This document shows, piece by piece, positions 1 through 8,186 of a stretch of 41,476 nt of DNA. Source of the stretch: Flavobacterium sp. (GTDB lineage: Bacteria; Bacteroidota; Bacteroidia; Flavobacteriales; Flavobacteriaceae); assembly GCA_030153045.1 (NCBI GenBank), contig JASLID010000081.1, forward strand, positions 1 to 41,476, given 5' to 3'. The notes below the pieces were generated by a model, which was given only the letters and a program-made list of their open reading frames with translations, did not search any database and was not told the DNA's origin. Numbering within the stretch: the stretch's first letter is position 1; each line of letters starts with the position of its first letter. The position numbers were made by a program, and so were the translations under genes.

Positions 1-71
1 TGGTCTATGGTGTAATGGTAACACAACTGTTTTTGGTGCAGTCTTTCTAGGTTCGAGTCCTAGTAGACCAA
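1..71 (+). tRNA. tRNA-Gln (anticodon UUG)
   Basis: A full cloverleaf can be drawn. The acceptor stem is 1-7 with 64-70, with a U1-A pair typical of glutamine tRNAs. The D arm carries the AATGGTAA loop. The anticodon stem ACTGT/GCAGT encloses the loop TTTTGGT, giving anticodon TTG, and the T arm is CTAGG/CCTAG around TTCGAGT. Base 71 (A) is the discriminator. The CCA end is not encoded. A terminator follows directly, so this is the last or only gene of its transcript. The window begins at its first base, so upstream tRNAs cannot be excluded. Confidence 0.95.
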
Positions 72-72
72 C

Positions 73-103
73 AAAAAAGCTCTCAGAAATGAGAGCTTTT
101 TTT
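73..103 (+). terminator. Rho-independent terminator after tRNA-Gln
   Basis: The stem GCTCTCA (79-85) / TGAGAGC (90-96) has a GAAA tetraloop. It is preceded by an A-run and followed by seven T. Because of the flanking A and T runs it could also work on the minus strand to end fbp, whose stop lies 20 bp away. Confidence 0.9.
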
Positions 104-122
104 GTATCTATCTATTTGATAA

Positions 123-1133
123 TTATTGACTTGCTTTCGTCATGAATTCCTCGGCTTTTTCTACCATATTATAGCTTCCGCAGAAGAAAGGCACACGTTG
201 GTGCAATTCAGTTGGTTGTATTTCCATGATACGGTTGTATCCGTCTGAAGCCTTCCCTCCTGCTTGTTCTGCAATAAAAGCCATAGGATTACACTCATAT
301 AACAAACGTAATTTCCCTTTTGGTGCCTTAGAACTGGTAGGATAAATATAAATACCGCCTTTAATCATGTTTCTGTGAAAATCAGAAACCAAACTTCCAA
401 TATATCTTGAAGTATAAGGTCTGTCTCCTTCTTCCAACTGGCAATATTTAATATAATTTTTCACTCCTTGAGGGAAATGCACATAATTTCCTTCGTTAAT
501 CGAATAAATATTCCCATCTTTCGAATATTTCATGTTAGGATGCGAAAGATAAAAAGTTCCAATTGCCGGATTTAAAGTAAAACCATTTACACCATATCCT
601 GTGGTATACACTAACATAGTTGAAGTACCATAAATTACGTACCCCGCAGCTACTTGATTCACTCCAGGCTGTAAGAAATCTTCCAGAGTTACCGGAGTTC
701 CTACAGGGGTAACTCTTCTGAAAACTGAAAAAATAGTTCCTACCGAAACATTTACATCAATATTTGACGATCCATCCAACGGATCCATTAAAACCACATA
801 TTTGTTATTGTGACTCTTGTCTGAACCAGCTACCGTAATAAAATCATCATTTTCTTCTGAGGCAATTCCACAAACAATTTCACGGTTTATTAAAGTTTGA
901 ATAAAAACCTCATTGGCATAAACATCTAATTTTTGTTGGTCTTCCCCTTGTATATTTTGATCTCCTGCTGCGCCCACAATATCAACCAATCCTGCTTTGT
1001 TTACTTTGTAGTTGACCACTTTAGCAGCTAATCTGATGGAGTTGATAATTCTGGATAATTCACCCGAAGAATATTGAAAAGCATTTTGATTCTCAATGAT
1101 AAATTCTCCTAAGGTTTTATTGCGTTCTTCCAT
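123..1133 (-). CDS. fbp: Class I fructose-1,6-bisphosphatase
   Basis: This enzyme hydrolyses fructose 1,6-bisphosphate to fructose 6-phosphate in gluconeogenesis (cytosol). The 336-residue product has the class I metal site: the ASEEND segment (about 92-97) and the DPLDGSSNID motif (about 117-126). The C-terminal LLYECNPMAFIAEQAGG segment, also typical, is present. Length matches the family (about 330-340). The frame extends upstream to a TTG at 1161-1163, but I chose the ATG at 1131-1133. The TTG overlaps a -7-like box (GATATTTG, 1168-1161 minus), and the protein then starts MEERNKTLGEF as homologues do. The gene is alone on the minus strand and divergent from the M48 peptidase gene. Confidence 0.95.
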   Translation of the reverse strand: MEERNKTLGEFIIENQNAFQYSSGELSRIINSIRLAAKVVNYKVNKAGLVDIVGAAGDQNIQGEDQQKLDVYANEVFIQTLINREIVCGIASEENDDFITVAGSDKSHNNKYVVLMDPLDGSSNIDVNVSVGTIFSVFRRVTPVGTPVTLEDFLQPGVNQVAAGYVIYGTSTMLVYTTGYGVNGFTLNPAIGTFYLSHPNMKYSKDGNIYSINEGNYVHFPQGVKNYIKYCQLEEGDRPYTSRYIGSLVSDFHRNMIKGGIYIYPTSSKAPKGKLRLLYECNPMAFIAEQAGGKASDGYNRIMEIQPTELHQRVPFFCGSYNMVEKAEEFMTKASQ

Positions 1134-1160
1134 GTTTGAAATGAGTTGAAGTTGTTTGGG

Positions 1161-1168
1161 CAAATATC
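1161..1168 (-). promoter_or_regulatory. -7-like box upstream of fbp
   Basis: On the minus strand the bases read GATATTTG, a 7/8 match to TAnnTTTG, 27 bp before the chosen ATG. It overlaps the alternative TTG start, which argues against that start. No -33 TTG is obvious. Confidence 0.4.
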
Positions 1169-1277
1169 TTAATTTTATTTCGAATAATGAAAATTAGGCG
1201 GGAGGGATATTTTTTAATTTAAAATTTCACAAAATAAATTTGAGTGTGACTTTTTTTGGGCAAAATCATCCATTATG

Positions 1278-1322
1278 TAACCTAAACTTATTTTATATTT
1301 GTTGTAAAATAAGTTTAGGTTA
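1278..1322. repeat. Perfect 18-bp inverted repeat over the M48 gene promoter and start
   Basis: The left arm 1278-1295 and right arm 1305-1322 are exact reverse complements (TAACCTAAACTTATTTTA in the left arm), separated by 9 bp. The right arm ends on the A of the start codon. The -7 box TATATTTG (1294-1301) straddles the end of the left arm and the spacer. It could be an operator for a dimeric regulator or a hairpin controlling translation. Confidence 0.8.
1294..1301 (+). promoter_or_regulatory. -7 promoter box for the M48 peptidase gene
   Basis: TATATTTG is an exact TAnnTTTG match. A start site about 7 bp downstream (near 1308) would leave a leader of only about 14 nt. No clear -33 TTG was found at normal spacing. 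Confidence 0.55.
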
Positions 1323-2146
1323 TGAAAATAAGATGTTTGCTAATCACTGCAGTATTAATCACTGGTGGTTTTTCTAAAATGAGTGCTCAAATAAACTTGG
1401 GTGAGAAAGCTCTTGGAGCGCTTCAAAAAGGAGTTACAGGCTTTACCTTCAGCGATGAAGATGCTGCCACTTTATCTAAAGATGCAATTGCAAAAATGGA
1501 TAAAGAAAATCCGGTTGCTGGACCAAAAGATCCTTACACGATCAGACTAAATAAATTATTCGGCAAGCATAAAAATGAAGGCGGACTAGTACTAAACTAC
1601 AAAGTGTATAAGCTTAAAGATATTAATGCTTTTGCCACAGCCGATGGTAGTGTGAGAGTATTTTCGGGACTTATGGATATTATGGATGATAACGAACTAT
1701 TAGCAGTAATAGGTCATGAAGTGGGCCATGTTATCAATCATGACAGTAGAGATGCAGTAAAAGCGGCCTATAAAAAAGAAGCCTTGTTAGATGCAGCTGC
1801 CTCACAATCAGACAAAGTTGCTGCCGTAACCGACAGTCAATTAGGAAAAATAGGAAATGCTTTAATTGATAGCAGTCATAGTAGAAAACAAGAATCAGAT
1901 GCCGATATGTATTCCTATGAATTCATGAAGCGCAACAAATACAATGTTAATGCGGTAGAATCAGCATTTAACATTTTAGCAAAATCTAGCGAAGGTGCCG
2001 AATCCTCTTTTATTACGCGCATGATGAGTTCGCATCCGGATCCAAAGGACAGAGCTCTAAAAGCAAAAGAAAGAGCCGTTGCCGATGGATTATACAAACC
2101 ATACGTGAAGCCCGTAAAAAAAGCAGTAGTAAAAAAGAAAAAATAG
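1322..2146 (+). CDS. Exported M48-family zinc metalloprotease (LoiP/YggG-like)
   Basis: A zinc peptidase probably involved in envelope protein quality control. Residues 1-23 form a signal peptide ending in SAQ; there is no lipobox Cys, unlike E. coli LoiP. The zinc motif HEVGH lies at 132-136 and the third ligand Glu191 in ESDAD, as in M48 enzymes. A typical sequence for the family, AFATADGSVRVFSGLMD, lies at about 103-119. The C-terminus is Lys-rich (VKKAVVKKKK). At 274 residues it has a normal length for the single-domain form. Its promoter lies inside a perfect inverted repeat that reaches the start codon, suggesting its own control. The GNAT gene begins 7 bp after its stop, so the two are probably co-transcribed. 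The substrate cannot be told from sequence. Confidence 0.88.
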   Translation: MKIRCLLITAVLITGGFSKMSAQINLGEKALGALQKGVTGFTFSDEDAATLSKDAIAKMDKENPVAGPKDPYTIRLNKLFGKHKNEGGLVLNYKVYKLKDINAFATADGSVRVFSGLMDIMDDNELLAVIGHEVGHVINHDSRDAVKAAYKKEALLDAAASQSDKVAAVTDSQLGKIGNALIDSSHSRKQESDADMYSYEFMKRNKYNVNAVESAFNILAKSSEGAESSFITRMMSSHPDPKDRALKAKERAVADGLYKPYVKPVKKAVVKKKK

Positions 2147-2153
2147 CCCCAAT

Positions 2154-2627
2154 ATGATAATCCGAAAAGGAACCCAAGACGACATGCCTGCTGTTCTTGC
2201 ATTAATTAAAGAATTAGCCGTTTTTGAAAAAGAACCTCATGCCGTCGTTGTTACTGTAAATGATTTGCTTCGTGATGGTTTTTCTGAAAATCCTTTATTT
2301 CACACATTTATTGCTGAAATAAACAATAAAATAGTTGGAATGGCATTGTACTACTATCGCTATTCTACTTGGAAAGGCAAAACCATACATTTAGAAGACT
2401 TAATCGTGAAGGAAGAAATGCGAGGAACAGGTGTTGGTCTCGAATTGTATTCTCAAATCATTAAACAAGGAAAAAAAGATAATGTTCGTCGCATTGAATG
2501 GAATGTACTCGACTGGAATACGCCAGCGATTGATTTTTACAATAAATCAGGCGCACAAATTTTAGAAGATTGGCGCGTAGTGCAAATGGACGAAAATGGA
2601 ATTAATAATTTTTTAGAACAATTATAA
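2154..2627 (+). CDS. GNAT N-acetyltransferase, diamine/thialysine acetyltransferase (SAT)-like
   Basis: A cytosolic acetyl-CoA-dependent N-acetyltransferase of 157 residues. It resembles the spermidine/spermine or thialysine acetyltransferase group: YYYRYSTWKGK at about 66-76, the acetyl-CoA loop RGTGVG at 90-95, LDWN at 119-122, and a Tyr at 129 in the position of the general acid. Polyamines or lysine analogues are likely substrates by family, but this is inference. It lies between the M48 peptidase gene (7-bp gap) and aspartate kinase (4-bp gap), so the three probably form one transcript. Confidence 0.88.
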   Translation: MIIRKGTQDDMPAVLALIKELAVFEKEPHAVVVTVNDLLRDGFSENPLFHTFIAEINNKIVGMALYYYRYSTWKGKTIHLEDLIVKEEMRGTGVGLELYSQIIKQGKKDNVRRIEWNVLDWNTPAIDFYNKSGAQILEDWRVVQMDENGINNFLEQL

Positions 2628-2631
2628 AATA

Positions 2632-3885
2632 ATGAGAATTTTTAAATTTGGTGGTGCTTCAGTAAAAGATGCAGCTGGAGTAAAAAACGTATTTGATGTT
2701 TTACAAAAAGTAGGTTATGAAGATGTTTTGCTTGTGGTTTCGGCTATGGGGAAAACAACAAATGCTTTAGAGGTCGTAATCAAAAATTATTTCGAAAAAT
2801 CATCGGAATTAAATGCATCCATTCAAGATGTAAAAAAATACCACAATCAAATTCTGTTGGATTTATTCGAAGATGAAGAACACGAAGTTTTCCTTGATGT
2901 AAACGATCATTTTGCCGATTTTGAATATTTTATCAGAAGCAATAAATCTCCTAATTACAATTTTGTCTACGATCAGATTGTAAGTTATGGAGAAATACTT
3001 TCGACGACTATTTTAAATCATTACATGAATTACAAAGGCATTCATTCGCAATGGTTAGATGTTAGAAATTATATCAAAACCGATAACAATTACCGTGACG
3101 CCGAAGTGAACTGGGAGGTTACCCAAAAAGGTATCGCTAAAATTGCTAAAAAGAAAATACTTTTCATCACACAAGGATTTGTAGGTTCCGATGAAAACGG
3201 GTTTACAACCACTTTAGGTCGTGAAGGCTCTGATTATACGGCTGCCATTTTTGCGTATTGCTTAAATGCCGAAAGCGTAACCATCTGGAAAGATGTCCCA
3301 GGCGTTATGAATGCCGACCCACGTTATTTTGAAAATGCCACTTTATTAAATCAAATTTCTTATCGTGAGGCTATCGAATTGGCTTTTTATGGCGCCAGCG
3401 TTATTCACCCTAAAACATTACAGCCTTTGCAACGAAAAGAAATTCCGTTGTATGTAAAATCATTTATAAATCCATTATTGCCAGGAACAAGTGTTTCAAA
3501 AGGAGAAGATCTTGAGCCAAAACTTCCTTGTTTTATTGTAAAAAAGGATCAGCTACTCTTATCTTTATCTTCTATAGACTTTTCGTTTATTATGGAAGAA
3601 AACATCAGCGAAATATTCAGTTTATTACATCAATTTAAAATTAAAACAAGTCTAATTCAAAACTCAGCCATTAGCTTTTCAGTTTGTGTGGAAGATAAGT
3701 TTGGTAACTTTAAAGATTTAGTGAAAATTTTGTCTAAAAAATTCAAAGTGTCCTACAACGAAAATGTTTCTTTATATACCATTCGTCATTTTGATGAAAA
3801 AGCAATGAAAACAGTCGAAAAAAACAAAACCGTTTTATTAAGACAAATGAGCCGTGAAACACTACAAGTGGTTACAAAAGAATAG
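2632..3885 (+). CDS. Aspartate kinase (monofunctional)
   Basis: Phosphorylates L-aspartate, the first step to lysine, threonine, methionine and diaminopimelate. The amino-acid-kinase domain is clear: KFGGAS at 5-10, GREGSDYTA at 196-204 and DVPGVMNADPR at 221-231. The C-terminal part (about 300-417) is the size of tandem ACT domains, which in this family bind feedback inhibitors. There is no homoserine dehydrogenase fusion. It starts 4 bp after the GNAT stop. The symbol (lysC or other isozyme name) is left open because effector specificity cannot be read from sequence. Confidence 0.93.
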   Translation: MRIFKFGGASVKDAAGVKNVFDVLQKVGYEDVLLVVSAMGKTTNALEVVIKNYFEKSSELNASIQDVKKYHNQILLDLFEDEEHEVFLDVNDHFADFEYFIRSNKSPNYNFVYDQIVSYGEILSTTILNHYMNYKGIHSQWLDVRNYIKTDNNYRDAEVNWEVTQKGIAKIAKKKILFITQGFVGSDENGFTTTLGREGSDYTAAIFAYCLNAESVTIWKDVPGVMNADPRYFENATLLNQISYREAIELAFYGASVIHPKTLQPLQRKEIPLYVKSFINPLLPGTSVSKGEDLEPKLPCFIVKKDQLLLSLSSIDFSFIMEENISEIFSLLHQFKIKTSLIQNSAISFSVCVEDKFGNFKDLVKILSKKFKVSYNENVSLYTIRHFDEKAMKTVEKNKTVLLRQMSRETLQVVTKE

Positions 3886-3906
3886 TTAAACGATTCTAAA
3901 TCATAT

Positions 3907-3971
3907 AACTCCAAAGCACCAATAGCATATTTGTATGAATTACAATATCTTTGATGTTTTGGAGTTTTTTT
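3907..3971 (+). terminator. Possible terminator of the aspartate kinase transcript
   Basis: AACTCCAAA (3907-3915) pairs with TTTGGAGTT (3958-3966), followed by a T-rich run. The loop is long (42 nt) and contains the -7 box of the next gene, so this could be a fortuitous pairing. Confidence 0.35.
3946..3953 (+). promoter_or_regulatory. -7 promoter box for the large outer-membrane protein gene
   Basis: TATCTTTG is an exact TAnnTTTG match, 22 bp before the ATG at 3976. A TTG at 3931-3933 is too close to be a standard -33 element. Confidence 0.5.
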
Positions 3972-3975
3972 CTTT

Positions 3976-6900
3976 ATGTATAAAAAGTACTATTTCATAC
4001 TTTTTTTATTTCTTGCTTTTTCGCTAAACTCTTTAGCGCAGGTTATCAATACGCCTTATCAATCTAAAAAAATAACCGTTCAACAAGACACCATTCAAAT
4101 TGACAGTATTAGCATCAATTCCAGTTTTTTTAAAGTTTTAAATGCTAATGAAGAACCTATTGATACTTCTTTTTATAAAATGAATTTTCAAAAGGGCATT
4201 TTAGTTTTTAAAAACAATTTCAAAACGAATGATACACTAACCGTTCGCTATTTAAAATTTCCCGATTATTTAACGAAAGAATATACTATTTACGACAAAA
4301 AAAGAGTCGTTAGCAACAATGCTTCAGGCAATTTATACAAAGTGAACCTTGACGGAAGCAAGAAATTTATTCCTTTTGATGGTTTAAATACTTCAGGAAG
4401 TATTTCACGTGGTGTTACCGTGGGGAATAATCAAAACACATCAGTAAATTCAAATTTAGACTTACAAATAACAGGAAAACTATCGGATAAAGTTAGTTTA
4501 AGGGCTTCCATTCAAGACAGCAATATTCCTTTGCAAGAAGGGGGTTATTCACAAAAATTAGATGAATTTGATCAAATTTTCATCGAATTATTTAGCGACA
4601 AATGGAGCGTTCGAGGTGGTGATTTATTTCTCGAAAACAGAAAATCCAGGTTTTTAAATTTCAACAAAAAAGTACAAGGTCTTGCTGCTCAATTTACATT
4701 TGGAACTCCTGAAAAGAAAACCGACGTATATGCATCAGGCGCCATTGTTCGAGGACAATACGCGAAGAGTAATTTTATTGGCCAAGAAGGGAATCAAGGA
4801 CCCTATAAATTGCAAGGCCCCAATGGCGAATTGTATGTTCTTGTTATTTCAGGATCAGAAAGGGTTTTTGTAAATGGTATTTTGCAAAAGCGCGGCGAAA
4901 ACAATCAGTATGTTATTGATTATAATGCCGGAGAAGTAACTTTTACCTCTTTATTTCCTATTACTTCCGAAATGCGTATTACCATCGAATACCAATTTTC
5001 AGATAGGAATTACACTCGATTTGTAACCTATGCCGGAGTAAATCACGAACAAGAAAAATGGAGTTTAGGTGGTTATTTGTATTCCGAAAATGATGTCAAA
5101 AACCAACCGGTGCAACAAAATCTTTCCGAAGAACAAGCGCAAATTTTAGTAGCCGCTGGTGACAATCCCGATTTAATGAATGCTCAATCGGCAATTTTAG
5201 ATACTTATTCAGAGAATAAAATATTGTATAAAAAAGTACTCATTAGCGGAGTTGAAGCCTTTCAATATTCTGTAGAACCAACAGACATTTTGTACACGGT
5301 AAAATTTAGTTTTGTAGGAAATAATTTGGGTAATTATGTTATTTCTAAAACCATTACGAATGGTCGTGTTTTTGAATATGTTGAACCTATTTTAGGTGTT
5401 CCGCAAGGAAATTACGAACCCATTATCAAACTGGTGGCACCAACAAAAATTCAAATTGCCACCATTTTAGGCAAATACAACCCGACCGAAAAAACTTCGG
5501 TTGATTTTGAAGTGGGAATCAGCAACAACGATAAAAATTTGTTTTCCAGCATTGATGATAACAATAACCAAGGTTTGGCAGGGAAATTAAATTTCAAACA
5601 ACGGTTATTATCTAAGAAGTGGAATGTTGATGCTTTTGGAAATTATCAATTGATTCAGAAAAGCTTTAAAACCATTGAACGATTATTTGCCATAGAATTC
5701 GATAGAGATTGGAATTTACTAGATCCTCAAGGCAATCAAAGCTTACTTATTACAGGATTACAGTTTAGTTTATCTGAAAAATCAAATTGGAAATATCAAT
5801 TTGAAAATTTAGAATTTTCGGAGAGTTTCTCAGGAAATCGCCAAATTATTTCGGGTTATTTTAAAGTCAACAATTGGATCTTTTCAAACGATGGTAGTTT
5901 TTTAAGCAGCAATAGTAACACGTCAACTTCAAAATTTTTAAGAAATCAATCGTTAACGAAATACCATTTCAAAAAGAATTGGATAGGTGGTAGTTTCAGA
6001 CATGAAAACAATCAAGAAAAAATAAAAAGCACGAATCAATTATCGGCTTTAAGCCAACGTTTTTCAGAATTTGGAGCTTTTATGGGACGTGGCGATTCTA
6101 CCAAGGTATTTGTAGAATTAGGCTATTTAAACCGAGTGAACGACAGTTTACAATTAGGTGAACTTAAGCGAGTAAACACTTCGCAATCGTATTATTTGAA
6201 ATCGAAACTAATTCAAACCGAAAAAAGTGATTTATCAGTATTTGTCAATTACCGAAATTTAAAATATAAAGATGATATTCGTGGCAATGAACCATCGCTC
6301 AATTCAAGATTGCTCTACAATGATCGATTTTTTAATCAGTTAATTCAATCCACAACTGCATACGAAACCACTTCGGGAACCATTCCGCAACAGGAGTTCA
6401 GTTTCTTAGAAGTCGATCCCGGAAAAGGAATTTTTGCTTGGAACGATTACAACAATAACGGAATTCAGGAAATACAAGAATTTGAAATCGCAGCATTTCC
6501 GGATCAAGCAAAGTATGTAAAGATCTTTTTGCCCAATCAAATTTTTGTAAAAACACATCAAAATAAATTTTCGCAGTCATTGACTTTAAGCCCTACGCAA
6601 TGGCAAAATGAAACTGGCTTTAAAAAAGTACTATCCCACTTTTACAATCAATCCTCTTATTTAATTGAGAGAAAAATAAAACGAGAGGAAGACAATTTCG
6701 ATTTGAATCCGTTTTCAAATAGCAATAAAGACCTATTAGGACTAAACTCAAGTATAAGAAACAGTTTGTTTTACAATCGTGGGAAGCAAAAGCATTCCGT
6801 TACTTACACATTCATTTCTAATGAATTGAAAAGCTTGCAATCTTCAGGTGAGCAAGAAGCTAAAAATGCATCTCATCAAGTGCAATACATTCATTTGTAT

Positions 6901-7386
6901 CAAAAATACTGGCTTTTTACTTTGTCTGGAAAATCGTTTTCAACTGCCAGTAATTCTGAAAATTATGCCAGTCGAAACTTTAAAATTGACGGACATCAAT
7001 TAAATCCTAAAATCTCCTATTTATTTACCCAAAATGCGAGTTTAGATGTGTTTTATGAAATGCAAATCAAGGATAATAAATTGGGTGATTTAGAAACATT
7101 AAAACAAAACCGACTTGGGACTTCATTTAATTTCGCGAGCGAGAAAGGACTGACCTTAAATGGTGAATTTTCGTGGTTTGACAATAAATTTTCAGGTAAT
7201 GAATTTTCACCAGTAGCGTTCCAAATGTTAGAAGGCTTGCAAGCAGGAAAGAATTTAACTTGGCGATTGTTGGCACAAAAGAATTTAACGCAATACTTAG
7301 ACGTAAATATTAACTATCAAGGACGAAAAAGCGATTCGATAAAAACAATTCATACGGGAAATATTCAATTAAGAGCCTATTTTTAA
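3976..7386 (+). CDS. Large outer-membrane beta-barrel protein of unknown function
   Basis: Not recognised as a named family. The 1136-residue product has a signal peptide (1-22, ending SLAQ) and a final Phe in QLRAYF, like the C-terminal beta-signal of outer-membrane barrels. After an N-terminal domain (about 25-115) come GSISRGVTVGNN (141-152) and NLDLQITGKLSDKVSLRASI (160-179), which look like the start of alternating beta strands. A plug-like segment follows: GPYKLQGPNGELYVLVISGS (275-294), SERVFVNG (294-301) and YVIDYNAGEVTF (312-323). An EF-hand-like loop, DYNNNGIQEIQEFE, lies near 822-835. I recall this architecture in uncharacterised Bacteroidetes proteins. It has no T9SS C-terminal sorting domain that I can see. 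It has its own promoter, and the next gene is also exported. A role in surface transport or adhesion is only a guess. Confidence 0.75.
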   Translation: MYKKYYFILFLFLAFSLNSLAQVINTPYQSKKITVQQDTIQIDSISINSSFFKVLNANEEPIDTSFYKMNFQKGILVFKNNFKTNDTLTVRYLKFPDYLTKEYTIYDKKRVVSNNASGNLYKVNLDGSKKFIPFDGLNTSGSISRGVTVGNNQNTSVNSNLDLQITGKLSDKVSLRASIQDSNIPLQEGGYSQKLDEFDQIFIELFSDKWSVRGGDLFLENRKSRFLNFNKKVQGLAAQFTFGTPEKKTDVYASGAIVRGQYAKSNFIGQEGNQGPYKLQGPNGELYVLVISGSERVFVNGILQKRGENNQYVIDYNAGEVTFTSLFPITSEMRITIEYQFSDRNYTRFVTYAGVNHEQEKWSLGGYLYSENDVKNQPVQQNLSEEQAQILVAAGDNPDLMNAQSAILDTYSENKILYKKVLISGVEAFQYSVEPTDILYTVKFSFVGNNLGNYVISKTITNGRVFEYVEPILGVPQGNYEPIIKLVAPTKIQIATILGKYNPTEKTSVDFEVGISNNDKNLFSSIDDNNNQGLAGKLNFKQRLLSKKWNVDAFGNYQLIQKSFKTIERLFAIEFDRDWNLLDPQGNQSLLITGLQFSLSEKSNWKYQFENLEFSESFSGNRQIISGYFKVNNWIFSNDGSFLSSNSNTSTSKFLRNQSLTKYHFKKNWIGGSFRHENNQEKIKSTNQLSALSQRFSEFGAFMGRGDSTKVFVELGYLNRVNDSLQLGELKRVNTSQSYYLKSKLIQTEKSDLSVFVNYRNLKYKDDIRGNEPSLNSRLLYNDRFFNQLIQSTTAYETTSGTIPQQEFSFLEVDPGKGIFAWNDYNNNGIQEIQEFEIAAFPDQAKYVKIFLPNQIFVKTHQNKFSQSLTLSPTQWQNETGFKKVLSHFYNQSSYLIERKIKREEDNFDLNPFSNSNKDLLGLNSSIRNSLFYNRGKQKHSVTYTFISNELKSLQSSGEQEAKNASHQVQYIHLYQKYWLFTLSGKSFSTASNSENYASRNFKIDGHQLNPKISYLFTQNASLDVFYEMQIKDNKLGDLETLKQNRLGTSFNFASEKGLTLNGEFSWFDNKFSGNEFSPVAFQMLEGLQAGKNLTWRLLAQKNLTQYLDVNINYQGRKSDSIKTIHTGNIQLRAYF

Positions 7387-7396
7387 TTCATGGTGC

Positions 7397-7404
7397 CATT
7401 TTTG
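7397..7404 (+). promoter_or_regulatory. -7-like box for the Lys/Ala-rich protein gene
   Basis: CATTTTTG matches TAnnTTTG at 7 of 8 positions and lies about 45 bp before the ATG at 7449. Confidence 0.35.
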
Positions 7405-7448
7405 TAAAAAAATTACTAATTTTAACTTATAACTAAAACTATAAAGTC

Positions 7449-8087
7449 ATGAAAAAGTTGCTATTACTGTGTTTAGTCTTTGTTTTTTCAAATAGCTTTT
7501 ATGCTCAAGAAACGGAAACAACTGCCCAAAAAACCAAAGCCGCTACCGAAAAAGCTGCTAAAGCCAAACTAGCTAAAGAAAAGAAAGCCAAAGCAAAAGC
7601 AGATAAAGAAAAAGCGGAAGCAAAAGAAAAAGCTGCCGCTAAAAAGGAGACTGCAAAAGAAAAAGCAGACGCCAAAAAAGCTAAAGCAGCTAAGGACAAT
7701 AGTGCTTCTGATAAAGGTGTAGAAAAATCTACAAAAGGAAAAACAAAAGCAACGGCAAATAAAGTAGACGCTAAAGTTAAAGATGAGGCAGACAAGACGA
7801 AAACGAAAGCCAAAACGACTACTAAAAAAGAAGTAGCAGTAGCCGGAGAAAAAGTTTCTAAAACTAAAAAAGAAACCAAAACTAAAGTAACTGAAACTAA
7901 AGAAAAAGCTACTAAAACAGTAGCCAAAAAAGAAAGAGTTTCAAATGAAAAAGGCAATCCTAATACTACCGATAAAGTAATTGGCAAATACAAAGAGAGA
8001 AAAGTTTTTGAAGGTCCTCGTGGTGGAAAATACTACATCAATAAAAACGGAAACAAAACCTATATTGATGACGATCAAGTAGAATAA
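7449..8087 (+). CDS. Exported Lys/Ala-rich repetitive protein with a C-terminal GPRGGKYY domain
   Basis: 212 residues in three parts. Residues 1-19 are a signal peptide (ending FYAQ). Residues about 20-170 are low-complexity Lys, Ala, Glu and Thr, with repeated AKxKA, KEKA and KTK units like histone H1 tails and a high predicted helix or coiled-coil tendency. The last 35 residues hold FEGPRGGKYYINKNGNKTYI, which resembles the PBCV-specific basic adaptor domain (Pfam family as I recall it). Export argues against a nucleoid role. Binding to acidic surface polymers or peptidoglycan is a possibility. It has its own promoter-like box and a strong terminator, so it is probably monocistronic. Repeats of this kind make frame and length prone to change between strains. 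Confidence 0.8.
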   Translation: MKKLLLLCLVFVFSNSFYAQETETTAQKTKAATEKAAKAKLAKEKKAKAKADKEKAEAKEKAAAKKETAKEKADAKKAKAAKDNSASDKGVEKSTKGKTKATANKVDAKVKDEADKTKTKAKTTTKKEVAVAGEKVSKTKKETKTKVTETKEKATKTVAKKERVSNEKGNPNTTDKVIGKYKERKVFEGPRGGKYYINKNGNKTYIDDDQVE

Positions 8088-8103
8088 TCTAAAATACATC
8101 ATT

Positions 8104-8134
8104 AAAAAAGCTTTGCAAACGCAAGGCTTTTTTT
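8104..8134 (+). terminator. Rho-independent terminator after the Lys/Ala-rich gene
   Basis: AAAAAAGCTTTGC (8104-8116) pairs with GCAAGGCTTTTTT (8121-8133) around an AAAC loop, with one G-T pair and a T-run. Confidence 0.85.
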
Positions 8135-8160
8135 GTTTCTGGTTCAATCATTTTTAATCG

Positions 8161-8168
8161 TATTTTTG
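8161..8168 (+). promoter_or_regulatory. -7 promoter box for the GH13 lipoprotein gene
   Basis: TATTTTTG is an exact TAnnTTTG match, 18 bp before the ATG at 8187. The nearest upstream TTG (8133-8135) is 25 bp away, slightly far for a -33 element. Confidence 0.5.
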
Positions 8169-8186
8169 AAAAAAAAAAACAAATCA

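Noticed and set aside
7505..7993. A 162-codon antisense open frame inside the Lys/Ala-rich gene
   Set aside because: It is the complement of Lys/Ala/Glu codons, giving Phe/Ala/Ser/Leu-rich sequence without any motif. The sense frame has a signal peptide and a domain.
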